From contig LVLI01000147.1 in NCBI GenBank assembly GCA_001687465.1, positions 1-37,239 on the forward strand: a stretch of 37,239 nucleotides of DNA, given 5' to 3'. The translations under genes were made by a program, and so were the position numbers. Below, in pieces: positions 32,797-37,239 of the stretch (positions are counted from its first letter, which is position 1; each line of letters starts with the position of its first letter). A model generated the notes under the pieces. It had not been told where the DNA came from and searched no databases. It saw only the letters and a program-made list of their open reading frames with translations. This DNA is from Halocafeteria seosinensis (taxonomy: Eukaryota > Sar > Bigyra > Bicosoecida).

Positions 32797-35037
32797 ATGG
32801 ACTCGCCAAGTCGAAGAAGGTAAGAAGACAGTTAGAATTCAAATTACGACGTAGCGTTGCCACGCCTGCGTTCTTTGCTATTTCCGTAATGTGGTTGGCT
32901 ACTACCTTGCAGATTGTATGAAAAGCGCGGCACGAAGCTGGCGCTCCGTGCGGGGACTGCAGCCTCGCCATCGCAACGGCGACGGCATCGGCAAAAGGTG
33001 CAGCACTTGAAGAAACGTCAGGTGGTGCAACATGGTTCCAATGTCCCGATTTCAGGGTCTTTTAATAAACATACGCTCTCACAGTATTTGGAACAAATTT
33101 GGGAGGAGGAAGAACCGGAACCTTCCTCGACCATAGAAGAAGTGTATGAGGACATACCGCTTTCGACAAGCACAGACGGCGGTGTGTTTGCTTCTCATGG
33201 AGAATGGCACTACCCGGATGATCCACAGTTAGCGTCTCATATCCCCAAATGGAGCACTCCTAAAACTAAAGCGAAGAAATGGAAAAAGTGCAATGATACC
33301 GAGGACGTCGCCAAGGATTTACAGAATCTCGATTTGAAAGACCGTGATGATGAATCCACTGTGTACTTTGACTCTCTCAATCAGAAGGACGATTCAAAAG
33401 GCAAAGAACCCGTTAGCTCTGCAAGTGAAGCGGATGTACGGGAAGCAGCGAACTTGGAACCAGAGGCTTCGCCAAGAAACGAACATGTCAATAGTGCAAT
33501 AAAGACCCCTCAGTTTTCCCCAAGAACACCCCACCTCTCCCAGCGAGCTGTCACGTCGATTTTGGTTTCGTCGGTTTTTGAGGTTTTGAACCTAGACGAA
33601 GAATGTGGTGAAGATGACGACAATGAGGAACAAGCAGAGGATGAATTGGACGAATATTTGGACCCGATGGCGACAACAGTCAAAGACAAGAAAAGCTCTT
33701 ACAAGGACTTCCTCTTCACAGAACTCCACAAGCATGCCACGCAAGGCATGGTCACTTGGTCTCCTGCCAATGGTTCGGAACTAAATTTTGAACAAGGAGC
33801 ACTTGCTTGGGCGTCATGTGCATCGGATCCCGTCGAAACGAGTATAAGTAGCTCTTCATACGCTGCTGACGGAGCCATTTCGTCCACATTGCCCGAATCA
33901 TCTGCTGTGACGAGCACGGCTTTCGTCAATAGCCCTCCCATAACCTCGTTTGCCGTCCCATATACAACGCCAGAACCATTTCGACTGGATGAGAGTCTCG
34001 CACCGGAAACAAATGCTGTGCCAACTCGCAATAATGAATCCGCGGAGCAAACTGATGGTAGCACAAATCAACAGGATGATGACTGCCCGTCTGAAGATGC
34101 GCATTCCACTGTCGCAAGTACCACAGCGGGTGGATGGATTCCCAGTGCGGAGTTTTGGGGCGTCTTCGGTCGAAGAGTGTTGTCAAAGTGGGTATGGGAG
34201 TGTCTGGAGGACAATCCGCAACAAGAATCATATCGCCAAAAGTTGCTGGCAGCGAGCATACAGCATCTGCCCGGTACGCGCATGTGGATAGCCAAAGCGT
34301 TAGCGGAAGTAAGTTGTGATCATTTAGAAACCTTTCTCCGAGATCTAAAACTCCGAAGAGAAGGCGGATCTTGGACTGCTGAAGTGGAAGCGGCTCGAGC
34401 CGCTCGAAGCGGATGCCGGCGGATTCTCGGTCCAGTCGAAGATGGGAGTGTATTAGCGGAACTGCTTTGCTACCTCGTAAACGTGGTCACCGAAGCATGC
34501 TCCTCCTTGAAGCCCGACGCTCCCCCTCAGATGGCAACTTGGCTTACGGCTCAGTTAGAACTATGTGCACGTACAGTTGTCAACTTGTGTCGAACGCGGC
34601 CAATTCTCGATACTTATTTTAACCAGCTCAACGGATGCATCTGTCGGATGCTACCTGTGCGGCCTCATTTGGCCATCCTTTTACTAAAACGTTTTCTAGC
34701 AGCATGGCCTACCCGTGATGGGCTACGAGAAGTGTCATGGCTCAAGCTTACTCAAACGGTTTTACTGTCCTGTCCTGCGCCAGTTATTTGTGGATCTGAT
34801 GTGCGGATGCCTTTATTCAAACGAATTGTCTGCTGCTTGAAGAGCGATCATGCGGCTGTGGCCAAGACGGCCCTGGGGCTAACGGCAAATATGTATTTGC
34901 TTCTGCATTATATTTTGCCGTTCCCTGATATATCAAAGTCGGTTAATTCTGCCTTGGTACATAATCGAGACCACTGGAATCAAGACATTCGGGAAATGAG
35001 CGAGGAACAGTTCGATCAAATGCTAGATTACCAGTAA
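32797..35037 (+). CDS. divergent PP2A B56-like regulatory subunit (715 aa)
   Basis: Two exons, 32797-32819 and 32913-35037 (donor GTAAGA, acceptor CTTGCAG); spliced frame begins MDSPSRRRLYEKRGTKLALR. Residues ~8-60 are basic. Residues 60-410 are acidic, Ser/Thr/Pro-rich and probably disordered. From ~411 (EFWGVFGRRVLSKW) the protein is all-helical, HEAT-like. Its last ~120 residues follow B56/PR61: RFLAAWPTRDGLREVSWLKL resembles the FWPKT-x-S-x-KEVMFLNEL helix, MPLFKRIVCCLKSDHAAVA resembles PLFRQLAKC-x-SS-x-H-x-QVA, and HWNQDIREM resembles HWNKTI. B56 subunits direct the PP2A catalytic subunit to substrates. B56 is normally ~450-600 aa with the fold nearly throughout; here the fold seems partial and diverged. 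Alternative: another HEAT protein converging on the pattern. Confidence 0.6.
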
Positions 35038-35212
35038 TCCCATACTAGTGATGATCAAAAGAGGGGCTAAACATCATTTTAAGACGAAGTGTTTTGCTCT
35101 CATCCTACGTTATTTAATGTCGATACGTCCAATACGAATTAGTATAGTTTACATTTGAGGACAATATAAGCAGTCCGCAGTTCCGGACCGTATTTTTGGA
35201 GAAGTAATTACA

Positions 35213-36084
35213 TTATTCTCTAATGCTCAACTCTAGCTCTGTTCCTAATAGTTCTTTGATCTCATCGTATAAAAGCTTCTCCAATAGAGAATCGTCTCGA
35301 GTGTTCAACCATCTCCCACTGTTAGCATCATAGTAATAGCGTTTAGGACCGCTGTTGTCGGAGAGCAATTCCAATGAACGAGGTCAGCAAAACAAGAGAG
35401 CCAAAATGACACTAGAACTTACCTAATTGGAGAAGACCACCATATCTGCCTATTGGGGGTCTGCTTATTTATTACATACGTTCCTTGCTCTCCCAAGTTC
35501 ACCGTCAAAACTCCTTGCTGCTTTCCAAGAACGCATACTTTAATGCTCCACATATCACTCTCATATCCAAACACGCCGTACCGAATTAAACATATCGAAC
35601 CCGTCAACTTTATCCTCTAGAACTCCTAGGGCTTCCTCTAAATCCTCTAAATACTGTTCAGCCACTTGGTTATAGTCACTTTCGCTCCACGATTCCGGGT
35701 CCAGTGGCCTTCTGCGGTACCACAGACATACCACGCGGTTTTGGCCGTGAACATCCCTAGGATGCATATAAGCAAAAATTACCTGTTGGAGGAGGCTTCC
35801 TCGCTCGAGGAGAAACACAATGGCGAGGAGGAAGATAATGCACGCGCTCCCCGAGGTCTGCTGGCGGTGCTTTTTCCATCATCAACTGCTGTTTTCACCA
35901 CTTCTTTCTGCGTCAACAGCGCTGAATTTTGGCTATAACACATTTCATACACAGAGGATTGTAATGCATGTGTTGATAAAGCTTTGCATGCGCTGTGTGA
36001 CGTGCATAATGGCCTCAAAGAGAGGTGCCTCATGCTCTCTCGAGCGGTTGCCAGACCTATTCCACGCGTTTTCAAGCTCCACAT
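35213..36084 (-). CDS. mitochondrial frataxin, four exons, 221 aa
   Basis: Exons: 36084-35783, 35711-35582, 35517-35423, 35351-35213; 666 nt in phase, introns 59-71 nt. Exon 1 gives an Arg/Ser-rich, acid-poor presequence ([20 protein letters not shown]), as expected for mitochondrial import. Exon 2 carries the frataxin first helix ([20 protein letters not shown]) with its acidic ridge. Exons 3 and 4 give the signature sheet: [47 protein letters not shown], and a final acidic helix ([14 protein letters not shown]). Frataxin binds iron and activates cysteine desulfurase in iron-sulfur cluster assembly. Length is close to the usual ~200 aa. It converges with the B56-like gene (175 bp between stops) and diverges from the WDR55-like gene. 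Confidence 0.93.
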
Positions 36085-36380
36085 GCTCTTTTCTCACCAT
36101 CCATTGACGCTGTACACAAGATCTATTTCATCTCCACGATACCATGGCACTTTTCTCGGTCGAGACGCCGTATGCAAGTATGAAATCAAGGTAATAACAT
36201 TTGTGAAGTTGGATGTGAAGATGAGTCTCTTCAACGCCCTCCCACTTTGAGGGCTTGATATACAGTAGTATAGACGTTTCGGCAAGGTTTGGAGTGTCAT
36301 AGAGCCTGTAGATGAAGCTGAAGAAGCCATTGGAGCAAAGAAAAAAAAATTGGTAAAAATAAGGCATTCTATCGTTCATC
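36085..36380. promoter_or_regulatory. divergent promoter region of frataxin and WDR55-like genes
   Basis: 296 bp separate the two start codons. It contains a hairpin at 36236-36254 (GCCCTC, 7-nt loop, GAGGGC) and an A-rich run (about 36341-36350) before the plus-strand start. No other element can be named. Confidence 0.5.
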
Positions 36381-37239
36381 ATGGCGGCCGACCCACGCTA
36401 TACAGGAGGTCATAATAATGATAATGACCACGATATTGAGCTCTCCGAGGACGATTCCTCCTCCCTGTCCGACGGGGAAGGCAGCGGCGACTACAACCTG
36501 GGAGCTCCCGGACCCCGACATGAACCCATGAAACAGAAACAAACACCGGAAGATATTGAATGCCCCGTGGAGCCGATGGATATTGCGTTTCATCCGACGC
36601 ACGACGTGCTAGCGTCCGGTCTGATCAATGGAGAGATCTACTTGCACCACTACACTGTACCGACGGAACCTGAACAAGGAGCAGCGGCGGCAAGCACGGA
36701 GGACTCGGCTGCGTCGTCGCCACAATCGGCTACGCGGCAACTCATCTACACCCATGGGAAACCGGAGACCTCCATTCGATGCTTGGAGTTCAACCAGGAT
36801 GGTAGACGTAAGTGGTGCAATTGCCTGTCATTGTCGTAAAAGTAAAGCAAAAAAGTGGTAATTTTGTGCAACGACAGAACTGTTTGCTGGGGTGTCGGAT
36901 GGGGCATTGGTGGCGATTGATAGCACCGGCAAAGTCTCATGGAATTTACGTAAAGCTCACAAGTGAGTTCCAGTGTTTGTATGTACAAAGTGCTTTGTGC
37001 TTAAATAGGCCAACCTTGTCTGAGTTTTCGCAGAAGTGCTGTCAACACAATTTATCCTTTCGGAGAATATGTATTGGTAACTGGAGATGAAGATGGAGTC
37101 ATTAAGGTAGGTCATGTGTTGGAATGGAACCCTTCATCGGTGCGGTGGCGTGACGAAAGCTATGTTATCTGCACTTGGTTAACCAGGTCTGGGACACGAG
37201 AACTGCAAAGTCTGCCTTAGGTTTCAAACACCACGAAGT
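36381..37239 (+). CDS. WDR55/JIP5-like WD40 protein, 5' part (runs off window)
   Basis: Exons: 36381-36807, 36878-36962, 37034-37106, 37187 to the window end; phases agree throughout. The N-terminus is acidic (ELSEDDSSSLSDGEG). The first blade then reads MDIAFHPTHDVLASGLINGE with IYLHHY. Further blades: SIRCLEFNQDGRQLFAGVSD, GALVAIDSTGKVSW, AVNTIYPFGEYVLVTGDEDG, VIKVWDTRT. WDR55 and yeast Jip5 are nucleolar WD40 proteins needed for large-subunit rRNA maturation. The order and wording of the first blades, including the atypical ATGDEDG-VWD blade, fit that family well. About 50-60% of a ~390-aa protein is likely missing beyond the edge. Confidence 0.88.

Overview
This is a nuclear window from a eukaryote, most likely a free-living protist. 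The supergroup cannot be fixed from the sequence. The evidence is short GT-AG introns (mostly 46-102 nt), a mitochondrially targeted frataxin, a type II membrane class I mannosidase, a WDR55-type WD40 protein and a degenerate non-LTR retrotransposon. Gene models were built by hand from reading frames plus splice signals. Every multi-exon model closes in phase, and this is the main support for them.

Layout. The left 3.8 kb is decayed accessory DNA: a 141-bp coding minisatellite (Ser/Thr-rich tail), a reverse-transcriptase element remnant (about 1.2-3.0 kb), and a leucine-rich-repeat pseudogene (3.0-3.76 kb). Next comes a conserved block: an alanine dehydrogenase/PntA-like gene (-), a shared promoter region holding a perfect 24-bp palindrome, a 16-exon gene for a 2417-aa uncharacterised protein (+), and a GH47 alpha-mannosidase with an extra LamG-like domain (+).

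From 17.1 to 30.4 kb three same-strand paralogues (A, B, C) encode proteins of 742, 748 and 742 aa. Each appears to have three PH-like modules, each marked by a hydrophobic/Cys-rich lead-in. I recognise no named family. They are the best candidate here for something undescribed. Between A and B lie two tandem, frameshifted copies of a GLUG-repeat surface-type gene. Its Ser/Thr-rich tail resembles the minisatellite at the left end of the window.

The right end is housekeeping-like: a divergent PP2A-B56-like protein (+), frataxin in four exons (-), and, divergent from it, a WDR55/JIP5-like ribosome-biogenesis gene (+) cut by the window edge. The 2.4 kb between paralogue C and the B56-like gene holds nothing I can name. 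The conserved genes are unrelated housekeeping functions (glycan trimming, iron-sulfur/iron handling, ribosome biogenesis, phosphatase regulation). I see no operon-like pathway joining them.
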